Shown piece after piece: positions 17,292 through 25,535 of a DNA stretch of 39,044 bases. The translations under genes were made by a program, and so were the position numbers. The DNA comes from Pseudomonas sp. GM80 (lineage in GTDB: Bacteria; Pseudomonadota; Gammaproteobacteria; Pseudomonadales; Pseudomonadaceae), in the NCBI RefSeq assembly GCF_000282515.1, contig NZ_AKJD01000148.1, forward strand, positions 1-39,044, written 5' to 3'. Every line of letters starts with the position of its first letter. The stretch's first letter is position 1. The notes under the pieces are model-generated. The model was given only the letters and a program-made list of their open reading frames with translations, did no database searches and had not been told where the DNA came from.

Positions 17292-17753
17292 ATGTCCTCT
17301 GACCTGTGGAGCTTTTCCCTTGCCGTCTACGCCCGTCCGGGCGTGGAAGATGCTTGTCTGCAACTGCAAACGGCGGGCGCGAATGTGTGCCTGCTGCTGT
17401 GTGGTTTGTGGCTGGAACAACGCGGGGTGACTTGCGATGAACAACGCGTTCGCCAGCTTCAGGCGCTGACCGAGCCGTGGGATATCGAGGTAGTGCAGCC
17501 GCTGCGGGCACTGCGCATGCAATGGAAAACCCGGGCGGTGGATGATGCGGTGTTGAAAGGCATGCGCGAGCAGATCAAGTCACTTGAGCTGGAAGCTGAG
17601 CGAGTGTTGCTGTCACGGCTTGAGGGTGTGGCGCAGGAGTGGACGCGAAACGAGGCAGGTTCGATGACCTGGCTGGAAGGCTTGGCCGGCATGGCAGCCA
17701 GCCCGAACCGCGACGCGCTGCAAGTGCTGCGCGTCGCGGCTACCGGCACTTAG
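17292..17753 (+). CDS. TIGR02444 family protein (DUF2390)
   Basis: A 153-residue cytosolic protein of unknown function, conserved beside algP and yheS in pseudomonads. Characteristic N-terminal blocks are LWSFSLAVYARPGVEDACLQ (about 5-24) and ANVCLLLCGLWLEQRG (about 30-45). The rest is helical and charged. The stop codon overlaps that of algP on the other strand by 4 bases, leaving no room for a separate terminator. Confidence 0.88.
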   Translation: MSSDLWSFSLAVYARPGVEDACLQLQTAGANVCLLLCGLWLEQRGVTCDEQRVRQLQALTEPWDIEVVQPLRALRMQWKTRAVDDAVLKGMREQIKSLELEAERVLLSRLEGVAQEWTRNEAGSMTWLEGLAGMAASPNRDALQVLRVAATGT

Positions 17754-18970
17754 GAAGCGCTGGTTGGGTTGTTGCTGGTGCTCGACACAACGGCTGGCGA
17801 TGACGCAGTCGAAGGGGTCGAGGTGGTAGCGGCTGGAGCAGGTGCCGCTGGCGCAGCCGACGCTGCCGGTGCGGCAGGTTTGGCGGCAGGCGCGGTAGCC
17901 GGTTTGGCGGCAGCTGGTTTGGCAGCGGCTGGCTTTTTAACGGCAGGTTTTGCAGCTGGCTTGGCGGCTGTTTTTGCAGCAGCAGGCTTGGCGGCAGCAG
18001 TCGTTGGTTTGGCAGCAGCGGCCGGTTTAGCGGCTGGCTTGGCTGCCGGTTTGGCGGCGGCTTTCACGGCTGGTTTTGCAGCCGGTTTTGCAGCAGCTTT
18101 GGCTGGCGCTTTTGCCGCAGGTTTGGCCGCTGCTGGTTTAGCGGCAGTCTTGGCAGCTGGTTTTGCAGCAGCAGGTTTTGCCGCAGCTTTGGCAGCAGGT
18201 TTAGCGGCCGGCTTTGCAGCGGTGGCTTTCGCTGGAGCAGCTTTGGCAGCAGCTGGTTTTGCGGCTGGTTTAGCAGCAGCGGCACGGGTAGCCGGCTTGG
18301 CAGCGGCAGTACGCGCAGCAGGTTTTGCCGCTGTGGTTTTAGCCGCTGGTTTTGCAGCGCTCGCCGCAGCAGGTTTTTTCGCAGCAGGTTTTGCAGCCGC
18401 TTTGGCCGCTGGTTTTGCAGCGGTTTTCACTGGTGCTTTTGCAGCAGGCTTGGCAGCGGTTTTAGCAGCCGCTTTTGCAGCAGGCTTGGCCGCTGCAGTT
18501 TTCGCTGGAGCTTTGGCTGCAGCAGGTTTTGCAGCAGCTTTCTTCGCCGGTGCCGCTGCTGGTTTGGCCGAGCGAGTCGACAATACTTTGCCCACGGCTT
18601 CTTGAACGCGGCCAACACCCTGGGCCAGTTTCAGGCTTTCCTGGGCGTCACGCTTGAGTTGCAGAATGTAGCTGCGGGTATCGGACTGACGATCCTTCAG
18701 CGCATCGAGCAGGTCTTCCAGTTCTTTCACTGCGCCTTTGGCTTTGGTCTGTGCCTTGGCTTTACCGGCAGCCGCTGCGTCTTGCAATTTGGTACGCGAT
18801 TTGTGCAGTTTTTCTTGCGCCTTGCCGCGTTGCTTTTCCAGTTTGGCGAGCAGTTTTTCAGCATCAGCCAAGGCTTGCGAGCAAGCGTTTTCCAAATGCT
18901 CGAGCAGGCTGCCCGAGAGTTGTTGGAGTAAGTGCAACGGAGTGTTTACAGGCTTCTTGGTGGCCGACAT
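17750..18970 (-). CDS. algP: AlgP (AlgR3), histone H1-like regulator
   Basis: A 406-residue, strongly basic protein. The N-terminal region (1-130) is helical with charged heptads (KLLAKLEKQRGKAQEKLHKS, about 39-58). From about 134 to 375 the protein is almost entirely KPAA/AKPAA-type repeats, like the tail of eukaryotic histone H1; a Pro/Ala/Ser/Thr tail closes it. P. aeruginosa AlgP was described as a transcriptional activator of the alginate gene algD. AGGAGG lies 5 bases before the ATG. The repeat DNA, of roughly 12-base units, is expected to vary in length between isolates. It is convergent with the TIGR02444 gene. Confidence 0.95.
   Translation of the reverse strand: MSATKKPVNTPLHLLQQLSGSLLEHLENACSQALADAEKLLAKLEKQRGKAQEKLHKSRTKLQDAAAAGKAKAQTKAKGAVKELEDLLDALKDRQSDTRSYILQLKRDAQESLKLAQGVGRVQEAVGKVLSTRSAKPAAAPAKKAAAKPAAAKAPAKTAAAKPAAKAAAKTAAKPAAKAPVKTAAKPAAKAAAKPAAKKPAAASAAKPAAKTTAAKPAARTAAAKPATRAAAAKPAAKPAAAKAAPAKATAAKPAAKPAAKAAAKPAAAKPAAKTAAKPAAAKPAAKAPAKAAAKPAAKPAVKAAAKPAAKPAAKPAAAAKPTTAAAKPAAAKTAAKPAAKPAVKKPAAAKPAAAKPATAPAAKPAAPAASAAPAAPAPAATTSTPSTASSPAVVSSTSNNPTSAS
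17935..18560 (-). repeat. Degenerate 12-base tandem repeat inside algP
   Basis: Dozens of units encode Lys-Pro-Ala-Ala or a variant (on the plus strand GCAGCAGGTTTT, GGCAGCTGGTTT, GGCCGCTGGTTT and relatives). Units differ by synonymous changes and occasional amino-acid changes. The reading frame is kept throughout, since gain or loss of a unit is in frame. Confidence 0.9.
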
Positions 18971-19128
18971 GGTTTACCTCCTGGCTGACGTGAATGCGGC
19001 TCATACTAGACCTCTGCTGCTACCGCCGCTAGGTCATCTTGACAGTATCGAAACGGTTGCGTTGCAACGAAGTGAAAATGTTCTTCGACAAGTCAAAAGC
19101 AGTTCACCGTTGCAGACGTTTGCGCTGG

Positions 19129-19134
19129 CATAAT
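19129..19134 (+). promoter_or_regulatory. Candidate extended -10 promoter of the FKBP gene
   Basis: CATAAT preceded by TGG (extended -10) lies 28 bases before the ATG at 19163. No good -35 hexamer is seen at the usual distance. Confidence 0.35.
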
Positions 19135-19162
19135 CCACCGCATCTCAGGACGGAGAGTGCCC

Positions 19163-19828
19163 ATGTCGCGCTACCTTTTTTTATCCCTCTGCATGGTTTT
19201 TTCAGTGGTTCACGCCGACGAAAAAACCACCGCGAATGACGCTCACGATCTCGCCTACAGTCTCGGTGCAAGCCTGGGTGAACGCCTGCGTCAGGAGGTT
19301 CCGCAGTTGCAGATTCAAGCGTTGGTCGAAGGCTTGCAGCAAGCCTATCAAGGCAAGCCATTGGCGCTGAGTGAAGCGCGTATCGAACAGATTCTGGCTG
19401 ATCACGAAGCACAAAATGCCGAACATTCAGCGCAGCCTTCCAGTGATGCCGCGATGGAAAACGAGCAGAGGTTTCTCACGGCAGAAAAAGCCAAGCCGGG
19501 CGTGAAGGAATTGGCCGACGGCATCCTCCTGACCGAGCTGACGCCAGGCACTGGCGCCAAAGCCGGGCCGGATGGAAAAGTGCAGGTGTTGTATGTCGGT
19601 CGCTTGCCCGACGGCACCGTGTTCGATCAGAACACTCAGCCGCAATGGTTCAACCTCGACAGCGTGATCGCCGGTTGGCGCACCGCTTTGCAAAACATGC
19701 CGGTGGGCGCGAAATGGCGCCTGGTGATTCCATCGGATCAAGCGTATGGCGCGGACGGTGCCGGTGACCTGATCGCGCCATTCACACCGCTGGTGTTTGA
19801 AGTGGAATTGCGCGGCGCGACCAGTTGA
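19163..19828 (+). CDS. FKBP-type peptidyl-prolyl cis-trans isomerase, exported
   Basis: A periplasmic folding catalyst of 221 residues. A signal peptide (about 1-19, MSRYLFLSLCMVFSVVHA) is followed by a helical N-terminal dimerisation region (DLAYSLGASLGERLRQEV, about 29-46) and an FKBP domain (about 115-219). The latter shows VQVLYVGRLPDGTVFDQN, AGWRTALQNMPVGAKWRLVI and PFTPLVFEVEL. The active-site pocket residues appear present in somewhat altered form (WFNLDSVIAGW). Length and layout resemble FkpA/Mip-like proteins. I start at the ATG at 19163 with GGAGAG just upstream, not the GTG two codons earlier. A terminator follows. Confidence 0.9.
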   Translation: MSRYLFLSLCMVFSVVHADEKTTANDAHDLAYSLGASLGERLRQEVPQLQIQALVEGLQQAYQGKPLALSEARIEQILADHEAQNAEHSAQPSSDAAMENEQRFLTAEKAKPGVKELADGILLTELTPGTGAKAGPDGKVQVLYVGRLPDGTVFDQNTQPQWFNLDSVIAGWRTALQNMPVGAKWRLVIPSDQAYGADGAGDLIAPFTPLVFEVELRGATS

Positions 19829-19836
19829 GCAGGCAA

Positions 19837-19873
19837 TAAAAAACGGTGCGCTTTGGGCGCACCGTTTTTTTTG
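19837..19873. terminator. Bidirectional terminator between the FKBP gene and algQ
   Basis: Stem ACGGTGCGC/GCGCACCGT with a 5-base loop, flanked by an A-run on one side and a T-run of eight on the other. It serves both convergent genes. Confidence 0.88.
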
Positions 19874-19887
19874 ATCGGTAGAAAGGA

Positions 19888-20346
19888 TCAGGCCTGGACC
19901 GGATCTTCTTCCTTGTGCGCTGTGTGCAGCACTTCAATCAGGCAGTCTTCGAGTTCGAAGCGCTCGTGCAGCAAACCACCGAGCTCCTTGAATTTCTCGG
20001 CAACGCATTTGCCTTCATCACACAGATCGTTGAACGCGAGCAGCTTCTCGGTGATCACGTCGATGCGCGGATAGATTGTCTCGGCGAGTTCCAGGCCGCG
20101 CTTGTCGTTGAACGCCTTGGCTTCGCCGGTCAGCTGTTCGTAGATTTCGAAATGCCCGGCCGATACGTAGTCCACCAGCACGCCGCAGAATTCCTGCAAG
20201 GGCTTGCGGTTCTCGGACAACTTCTCGGGTTTCGCACCAAGAGCATCATAGGCCCGAACCAGTTCATGCCGCTCTTGCAACCAGCGGTCGATCAGCAGAT
20301 GAACTCCACCCCAGCGTTCCTGAGCATTCTGACAACTTTCGAGCAT
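19888..20346 (-). CDS. algQ: AlgQ (Rsd/AlgR2), anti-sigma-70 regulator
   Basis: A small helical cytosolic regulator of the Rsd/AlgQ family that binds sigma-70 region 4 and shifts RNA polymerase towards alternative sigma factors. In P. aeruginosa it affects alginate and siderophore genes. The 152-residue product starts MLESCQNAQERWGGVHLLID, the typical AlgQ N-terminus, with AGAGA in front of the ATG; the nine-codon upstream extension is rejected. Further family blocks are LQEFCGVLVDYVSAGHFEIYEQL (in two parts, about 50-72) and ELGGLLHERFELEDCLIEVLH (about 119-139). It stands alone between the terminator and a 184-base upstream gap. Confidence 0.95.
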   Translation of the reverse strand: MLESCQNAQERWGGVHLLIDRWLQERHELVRAYDALGAKPEKLSENRKPLQEFCGVLVDYVSAGHFEIYEQLTGEAKAFNDKRGLELAETIYPRIDVITEKLLAFNDLCDEGKCVAEKFKELGGLLHERFELEDCLIEVLHTAHKEEDPVQA

Positions 20347-20530
20347 GGCGATCTCTCTTCCCTTGTGGGTCATGCTGCTCTACACCCGCGCCTCTCTTCT
20401 GGTTTATCGCTTGGAGTGCGGACGGGCAGAGCGTCATCGAGCAACATAAATCCAATGACACGTGCGGGCCAGATTATGCCCGCGCGCCTATGGCTTCAAG
20501 GTACGCAGGAGATAAAGTTCATACAAGTGT

Positions 20531-21082
20531 TTAATCCCTGACCAGCCCCCGGTGCGACGCTTCGCCGCTGAGCGGTCGTTGCAGAGCGTTCCAGACCTGT
20601 CGCACGAGTTGAAAAAACGCCAGCACGGAGACGGCCATAAAGAACAGCAGGCTCCACTCTGGAACGCTCAGGTCAAACAGCGTCCAGGAAATTTCCGCGC
20701 AATCGGCGCTGCCGTTAATCATCCGCACCGCCGCACACAGCCATGGCAGGTTGCTGAACAAGGTGGCTGGATCGGGTGAGCAGTTTGCCAGCTGTAACAC
20801 CGGATCGCTCTGCAACAACACCTGTCGCCAGGCCGCAGTGGTTCCGCCGAGGCTCGCACCCAGCGCGGCCACCCAATAGAACGACAGACCGAGGCGTTGC
20901 GGGCCGTGCACCGCCGCCAGTCCGCAACAGGCTGTGAGCAGCGTCATGCACAATCGCTGCACCAGGCACAGGCTGCACGGCACCAGGCCAACCGCGTATT
21001 CAAGGTAATAGGAAGCTCCCAGGGCAACGGCCCCCGCAGTGAAAGCCATGAAAAACAAGGAGCGTGAGCAGGCCAACGACAT
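20531..21082 (-). CDS. dsbH: Disulfide bond formation protein B, DsbH type
   Basis: An inner-membrane oxidase of 183 residues that passes electrons from DsbA-type thiols to ubiquinone. Four membrane helices are visible. The first cysteine pair is C36/C39 (PCSLC). The second periplasmic pair is probably C101 (LANCSPDP) and C128 (GSADCAE). Pseudomonas species carry two DsbB paralogues, and the copy next to algQ is the one named dsbH. The final 15 residues are a hydrophilic cytoplasmic tail. No partner DsbA gene is nearby. Confidence 0.9.
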   Translation of the reverse strand: MSLACSRSLFFMAFTAGAVALGASYYLEYAVGLVPCSLCLVQRLCMTLLTACCGLAAVHGPQRLGLSFYWVAALGASLGGTTAAWRQVLLQSDPVLQLANCSPDPATLFSNLPWLCAAVRMINGSADCAEISWTLFDLSVPEWSLLFFMAVSVLAFFQLVRQVWNALQRPLSGEASHRGLVRD

Positions 21083-21270
21083 GGCTTTTCCGTAACAGTA
21101 GAGACAGGCAGTTACGGTAGAGGAAAGCGCGTCAGCCTTTCAAGGCGGTGGGCTGGCGACACTTCGGTAAAGGTGTAGGGAAAACCCGACAGGGTAGAGA
21201 GGAAAAGGTAAAGCACGCTGTAGGACTTTGCCTTCGAGGCTGATTTGCAGGCAATCAATAGTCGCGAAAC

Positions 21271-21300
21271 GAAAACGAGGGAGCGAACTCCCCCGTGTTT
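21271..21300 (-). terminator. UUCG-loop terminator of the hem operon
   Basis: On the minus strand a GGGAG-TTCG-CTCCC hairpin, with a very stable tetraloop, is followed by TCGTTTTCGTTT. It lies just beyond the hemY stop codon and most likely ends the hemC-hemD-hemX-hemY transcript. Confidence 0.8.
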
Positions 21301-22539
21301 TCAGGCGCGAGCCGGTACCGGCAACGGCGCCGCCAGCAGGCGCTCATCCAACAAACCGAGGCCTTCCTGGAACAGCTGGTTGCTGCGCTCGGTATCACCC
21401 AGTTGCGCCAGCAAACGCGCCAGTTCCGCGCAGGTTTCCGGATTGCGCTGCACACGCAGGCTGCTTTCCAGATAATCGCGCGCCTTGCCCCACAGGCTGG
21501 TTTGCAGGCACAGACGCCCCAAGGTCAGCAGCAGGCTCGGATCGTTCGGATGCTCCTTGAGCCAGCCTTCAGCCGTCTGCAACTGACGCGCCGGATCGCT
21601 GCCGCGCACCAGGCCATACAGGCGGGCCAGATGACTGTCGAACTTGCGTTTGATGGCGCCGCGCAAGACTTCCTCGGCTTCCACCTGAGCGCCCAACTGC
21701 CGCAGTTGCTCGGCATACGCCAGCACCAGCGGCGACTCCTGACGTTGCGCGGAAGTCAGTTGCTGCCATGCCCGATTGAGCGATTGCAGGCCCACCGTGC
21801 CGTCCTCTTCGCGATGCGCCGCCAACGAAAGGTTCTCGCCCCAGGCGCGTCGTTCGAGTTCAGCCAGTTCGGCCGCTGGCAGGACCTTGTCCTTGCGCAG
21901 CTCCGGCAGCAGGCGAATCACCGCCGACCATTCACCACGCTGCTGATACAGGCGCTGCAACTGGCGCAACGTCTGCGCATTGTGCGGATGGCGCTCGTGC
22001 ATCGCTTGCAGCGTAACCAGCGCCCCATCGGTATCGCCGCGATCGGTTTGCAGTTGCGCATGGCTCAAGGCAATCGCCAGTTCGGCCTGCGGCTGACGCT
22101 CCAGCGCACGCTCCAGCAGGCGGTCGCATTCTTCGTAATTGCCTTGCTCATTGGCGGCGCGCGCAGCGCCGAGGTAGTACAGCAACGGTTGGCGCTCGGC
22201 TTCAGCCGCGCGATGCAGATGACGTTGCGCGCTGGCCCAACGCCCTTCGGCCAGGTCCAGTTGCCCGTGTTCGATCGCCACTTGCACGCGACGGCTGCGG
22301 TTGCGCCGCGACCATGGATTGACCACGCCGCTGGAGGTCATCACCAGCTCGACCAACGCCTTGATGCCCCAGATCAGCAGCCACAGCACCGCGATGACCG
22401 CCAGCGTTGCCCACAGGCTCGCTTCGTAGCGAAAGCTCTTGTAGGCGACCAGCACGTAACCGGAATGCTGCGCCACCGCAAAACCCAGCGCCGCTGTCGC
22501 CGCGATCACCAGGAACACGATCACATACAGGCGCTTCAT
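21301..22539 (-). CDS. hemY: HemY (TPR membrane protein of the hem operon)
   Basis: An inner-membrane protein of 412 residues. Two membrane helices at the N-terminus (about 4-24 and 41-61) are followed by a large helical TPR-type domain: QRHLHRAAEAERQPLLYYLG (about 105-124), NYEECDRLLERALERQPQAE, DPSLLLTLGRLCLQTSLWGK. It belongs to the proteobacterial HemY family and is unrelated to the Bacillus protoporphyrinogen oxidase of the same name. A scaffolding role for tetrapyrrole enzymes has been proposed, but biochemical function is not settled. Its ATG overlaps the hemX stop codon by 4 bases (ATGA). Confidence 0.93.
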   Translation of the reverse strand: MKRLYVIVFLVIAATAALGFAVAQHSGYVLVAYKSFRYEASLWATLAVIAVLWLLIWGIKALVELVMTSSGVVNPWSRRNRSRRVQVAIEHGQLDLAEGRWASAQRHLHRAAEAERQPLLYYLGAARAANEQGNYEECDRLLERALERQPQAELAIALSHAQLQTDRGDTDGALVTLQAMHERHPHNAQTLRQLQRLYQQRGEWSAVIRLLPELRKDKVLPAAELAELERRAWGENLSLAAHREEDGTVGLQSLNRAWQQLTSAQRQESPLVLAYAEQLRQLGAQVEAEEVLRGAIKRKFDSHLARLYGLVRGSDPARQLQTAEGWLKEHPNDPSLLLTLGRLCLQTSLWGKARDYLESSLRVQRNPETCAELARLLAQLGDTERSNQLFQEGLGLLDERLLAAPLPVPARA

Positions 22540-23681
22540 GGCGTCGCCTCCTGCGCGGAATTGGCGGCAGGCTTGGCAAAAGGTTTCACCGATTCTTCAG
22601 CATTGACGTTGCGCCGTTCCAGATACGCCTGCACCGCGCTGAGAGTGCCGGCCAGATCCGGCGTGTTGACCGTGACCGGCTCTTTGCTCAATTCGCCAAC
22701 CTGCTCCAGCATCACTTTGCTCTGCGGGTTGTCCGGATTGAAATTGCCTTTGAGCACGTCACGCGCCTCGGCCAGTGCCTGGGTATAAACCGGCGCCTGT
22801 CCGTTGAGCGCCGCCCACTGCGCCTGCTCCAGCGCCAGGCTCAGGGCCAGACGTACCTGGCTCAGGCTCTGCCCGGCCAGCAGCGGCCGCACATTCTTGT
22901 CAGCGTTGAAATCGATACGGATGTAACGCGAAACCTGATCCCACCACTGTGCCCAGCGACTGGCGCCGTCACCGTCGGCAGTCAGGCCCAGCAGCGATTC
23001 GCCGCGATCCTTGTACTCCGGCGCCAGCTCGGTGAGATCAATGACCTGATCGCGCAACGCGCCGAGGCGCAGGAACAGCCCGGTGCGATCCGGCTGCGCG
23101 GTGCTGCGCAGGGCCACCAGGGTTTTCGCCACTTGCTCGCGGGCAGCGAAAGAACCAGGGTCGTTCTGTTCGCGGAGAATTTCGTCGGCGCCCTGCACCA
23201 GTGCCTGCGCGCTGCTGATGTCCTGCAACGCGGAAAGACGCAGGCTGGCCAGACGCAGAAGGTGTTCGGCCTCGGCCAGACGCCAGTCCTTGCGGCTCGC
23301 CCCGAGGACGGTTTCCAGGCGTTGGTTGAGGCGTTGCTGATCGCCCTGAAGCTGCGTCACCAGACGCTGGCGCTCGGCAAGTTCGTCGGCGCCCGGCAAC
23401 TGCGCGAGGCGCTCGGTCAGACGCTGCTCGTTGAGTTTCAGGCTCTGCGCCTGATCGTTCAGCGCCTGCACCTGGCCCGACTGTTGTTGGGTGTTGGTCT
23501 GCAGGTGACGGACCTGCCAGACACCCCAGCCACCGATCGCGACACCGGCAGCACCGAGCAACAGGGCGACGATGGCCAGTCCATTGCCTCGGCGCGGCTC
23601 GTTGGCCGGCGGTGGAGTTTCAACCTGCTTTTCAAGCACGACAGGTTGGACATCATCTTTTGGCAAGGCTGTTTCGCTCAC
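22536..23681 (-). CDS. hemX: HemX (uroporphyrinogen-III C-methyltransferase-like membrane protein)
   Basis: A 381-residue bitopic protein. A Pro-rich cytoplasmic leader (about 1-33) is followed by one membrane helix (about 34-54, GLAIVALLLGAAGVAIGGWG) and a long coiled coil (about 58-130) with many Gln and Leu residues. The helical HemX domain follows (LAEAEHLLRLASLRLSALQD). It is often annotated as a uroporphyrinogen methyltransferase, but it lacks the SAM-binding fold of CobA/CysG, so that label is doubtful. It sits between hemD (16 bases upstream) and hemY (4-base overlap). Confidence 0.93.
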   Translation of the reverse strand: MSETALPKDDVQPVVLEKQVETPPPANEPRRGNGLAIVALLLGAAGVAIGGWGVWQVRHLQTNTQQQSGQVQALNDQAQSLKLNEQRLTERLAQLPGADELAERQRLVTQLQGDQQRLNQRLETVLGASRKDWRLAEAEHLLRLASLRLSALQDISSAQALVQGADEILREQNDPGSFAAREQVAKTLVALRSTAQPDRTGLFLRLGALRDQVIDLTELAPEYKDRGESLLGLTADGDGASRWAQWWDQVSRYIRIDFNADKNVRPLLAGQSLSQVRLALSLALEQAQWAALNGQAPVYTQALAEARDVLKGNFNPDNPQSKVMLEQVGELSKEPVTVNTPDLAGTLSAVQAYLERRNVNAEESVKPFAKPAANSAQEATP

Positions 23682-23697
23682 GTATCCATCCTTTGCA

Positions 23698-24459
23698 TTA
23701 GAGAACGGGCCCGGGATGCTCCCGTAACGCCGTCAGCAAAGCCGCGGCACTCGCGCCGCGGCAATCCACAACTGTTTGAGCCCCGGCGGCACGTGCCAGC
23801 TCGGCGACCCTTGGGCTTGGAACAAACAACGGCAGCTGCGCAATCTCGGGCCAGGCATCGCCAGCCATTTCGCGCAGGTGCTCGAAACCCTGTCCACTGC
23901 TGACCACCAGCCCGTTCAAGCGTTCCGCTGCGATCCGCTGCGGCAACGCGTGCGGTGCATAGGCTGGCAGGTCACGTCGATACAATTCCAGATACTCGAC
24001 ACTAGCACCTAGCTCACGCAAACGCTCGGCGAGCAGCTCGCGCCCGCCCTGCCCGCGCAGGATCAATACCTGCGCACCGGGCTGGCTGACCGCCTCACGC
24101 AGACGCGGCAATTGCAGCAACGCTTCACTGTCATCGCCCTCAGACGGGAAGTGCGCATCGAGGCCGCGATCCAGAAGGATCTGCGCGGTTGCCGCACCGA
24201 CGCTGAACCACGGCATCGTCAGCGCAGGCGAGCCGCCGAGTAAATCCAGTGCAATGCGCGCCGCCGGTTTGCTGACCACGATCACCGCGCTGCAACCCGG
24301 CAACTGCGCAATCGCCTGACGAATCTTGTCAGAGACTGGCAGCGCGACAATGTCCAGGAGCGGCAGACAACTACTGAAAACGCCCTGCGCCGCCAACGTC
24401 TCGGCGAGCGCCGCACAATCTTCCGCAGGGCGCGTCAGCAGCAGGCGCCAAGCGGTCAC
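23698..24459 (-). CDS. hemD: Uroporphyrinogen-III synthase
   Basis: Closes hydroxymethylbilane to uroporphyrinogen III with inversion of ring D. The 253-residue protein has the two-lobed HemD layout: N-terminal LLLTRPAEDCAALAETLA (about 6-23), SVGAATAQILLDRGL, LILRGQGGRELLAERLRELG (about 132-151) and the C-terminal LFVPSPRVAELARAAGA. Sequence conservation in this family is low, but the position directly after hemC (4-base ATGA overlap at 24456-24459) makes the assignment secure. Confidence 0.95.
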   Translation of the reverse strand: MTAWRLLLTRPAEDCAALAETLAAQGVFSSCLPLLDIVALPVSDKIRQAIAQLPGCSAVIVVSKPAARIALDLLGGSPALTMPWFSVGAATAQILLDRGLDAHFPSEGDDSEALLQLPRLREAVSQPGAQVLILRGQGGRELLAERLRELGASVEYLELYRRDLPAYAPHALPQRIAAERLNGLVVSSGQGFEHLREMAGDAWPEIAQLPLFVPSPRVAELARAAGAQTVVDCRGASAAALLTALREHPGPVL

Positions 24460-25397
24460 TCGTGACCTGCCTCGCCGTAGACTGCTTTGAGAATGTCGGC
24501 GGCGCCCTGGCTCAACAGATCTTCAGCTACCTGCACACCCAATGCTTGGGCATTAGCACGTGGCGCACGGGCTTCAGCGCTGAGCAGCTTGCCACCGCTC
24601 GGCTCGCCGACCAGACCACGCAACCACAACTGCTCGCCTTCGAGCACGGCGTAGCAGGCGATCGGCACCTGGCAGCCGCCATTCAGATGTTTGTTGAGGG
24701 CACGTTCGGCAGTCACCCGCGACGAGGTGTCGGCGTGATGCAGCGGGGCGAGCAAGGCGTGGATTTGCGTGTCGGCGCTGCGGCATTCGATACCGACCGC
24801 ACCTTGGCCACCGGCCGGCAGGCTGTCATCGACACTGATTGCCGAAGTGATGCGCTCTTCGAAACCGAGGCGGATCAGGCCGGCCGCTGCGAGGATGATC
24901 GCGTCGTACTCGCCAGCATCAAGCTTGGCCAGACGCGTATTGACGTTGCCGCGCAGGAAGCGGATTTCAAGATCCGGGCGACGCGTCAGCAGTTGCGCCT
25001 GACGGCGCAGACTGGAGGTGCCGACGATGCTGCCGGCAGGCAACGCTTCAAGGCTTTCATAGGTATTGGAAACGAAGGCATCGCGCGGGTCTTCGCGCTC
25101 GCAGATGCAAAACAGACCGAGGCCTTCGGGGAAGTCCATCGGCACGTCTTTCATCGAGTGGACGGCGATGTCGGCTTCGTTTTCCAGCAGCGCGGTTTCC
25201 AGTTCTTTGACGAACAGGCCCTTGCCGCCGATTTTCGACAGTGGCGAATCGAGCAGCTTGTCGCCGCGACTGACCATGGGCACCAGCGTCACCAGCAGGC
25301 CCGGGTGGGCCGCTTCCAGACGGGCTTTGACGTATTCGGCCTGCCAGAGGGCCAACGCACTTTTACGGGTGGCGATGCGGATTTCGCGAGAGGACAT
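24456..25397 (-). CDS. hemC: Porphobilinogen deaminase (hydroxymethylbilane synthase)
   Basis: Joins four porphobilinogens into hydroxymethylbilane. The 313-residue protein starts REIRIATRKSALALWQA and contains the active-site aspartate region ALLENEADIAVHSMKDVP (about 69-86), the arginine-rich GTSSLRRQAQLLTRRPDL (about 126-143) and the dipyrromethane-binding C242 in LNGGCQVPIACYA. It is the first gene of hemC-hemD-hemX-hemY, transcribed away from algR on the same strand. A candidate -10 lies about 30 bases before the start. Confidence 0.97.
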   Translation of the reverse strand: MSSREIRIATRKSALALWQAEYVKARLEAAHPGLLVTLVPMVSRGDKLLDSPLSKIGGKGLFVKELETALLENEADIAVHSMKDVPMDFPEGLGLFCICEREDPRDAFVSNTYESLEALPAGSIVGTSSLRRQAQLLTRRPDLEIRFLRGNVNTRLAKLDAGEYDAIILAAAGLIRLGFEERITSAISVDDSLPAGGQGAVGIECRSADTQIHALLAPLHHADTSSRVTAERALNKHLNGGCQVPIACYAVLEGEQLWLRGLVGEPSGGKLLSAEARAPRANAQALGVQVAEDLLSQGAADILKAVYGEAGHE

Positions 25398-25427
25398 GGA
25401 TCAATCCGTACTGAATAGATACGGCGG

Positions 25428-25433
25428 ATAATA
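25428..25433 (-). promoter_or_regulatory. Candidate -10 box of hemC
   Basis: TATTAT, inside the string GTTATTATCCGC, lies 30 bases before the hemC ATG. A matching GTTATTATCCGC occurs upstream of argH. No convincing -35 box accompanies it. The leader also holds a CCGTA/TACGG inversion (25407-25425). Confidence 0.35.
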
Positions 25434-25519
25434 ACAGCTCAGCCAAATCCACTTTGACTTGAATCAGAGTCGGCGCGGCCTCCCTGGCCTGCAATGCCCG
25501 ATGGAAAGAAATGTGAGCC

Positions 25520-25535
25520 GCCGGAAATGTCCGGC
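25520..25535 (-). terminator. Hairpin directly after algR
   Basis: GCCGGACATTTCCGGC, a perfect 6-base-pair stem with a 4-base loop, begins at the base after the algR stop codon. The bases that follow are only moderately T-rich (CACATTTCTTTCC), so it would be a weak intrinsic terminator and may let some algR transcripts enter hemC. Confidence 0.45.

Noticed and set aside
17935..18560. Regular repeats that could suggest a CRISPR array
   Set aside because: Units are 12 bases, contiguous, with no spacers, and encode the AlgP tail.
17769..18605. 278-codon Leu/Ala/Gly-rich frame opposite algP
   Set aside because: It is the mirror of the algP repeat tract; the AlgP strand has the family N-terminus and ribosome site.
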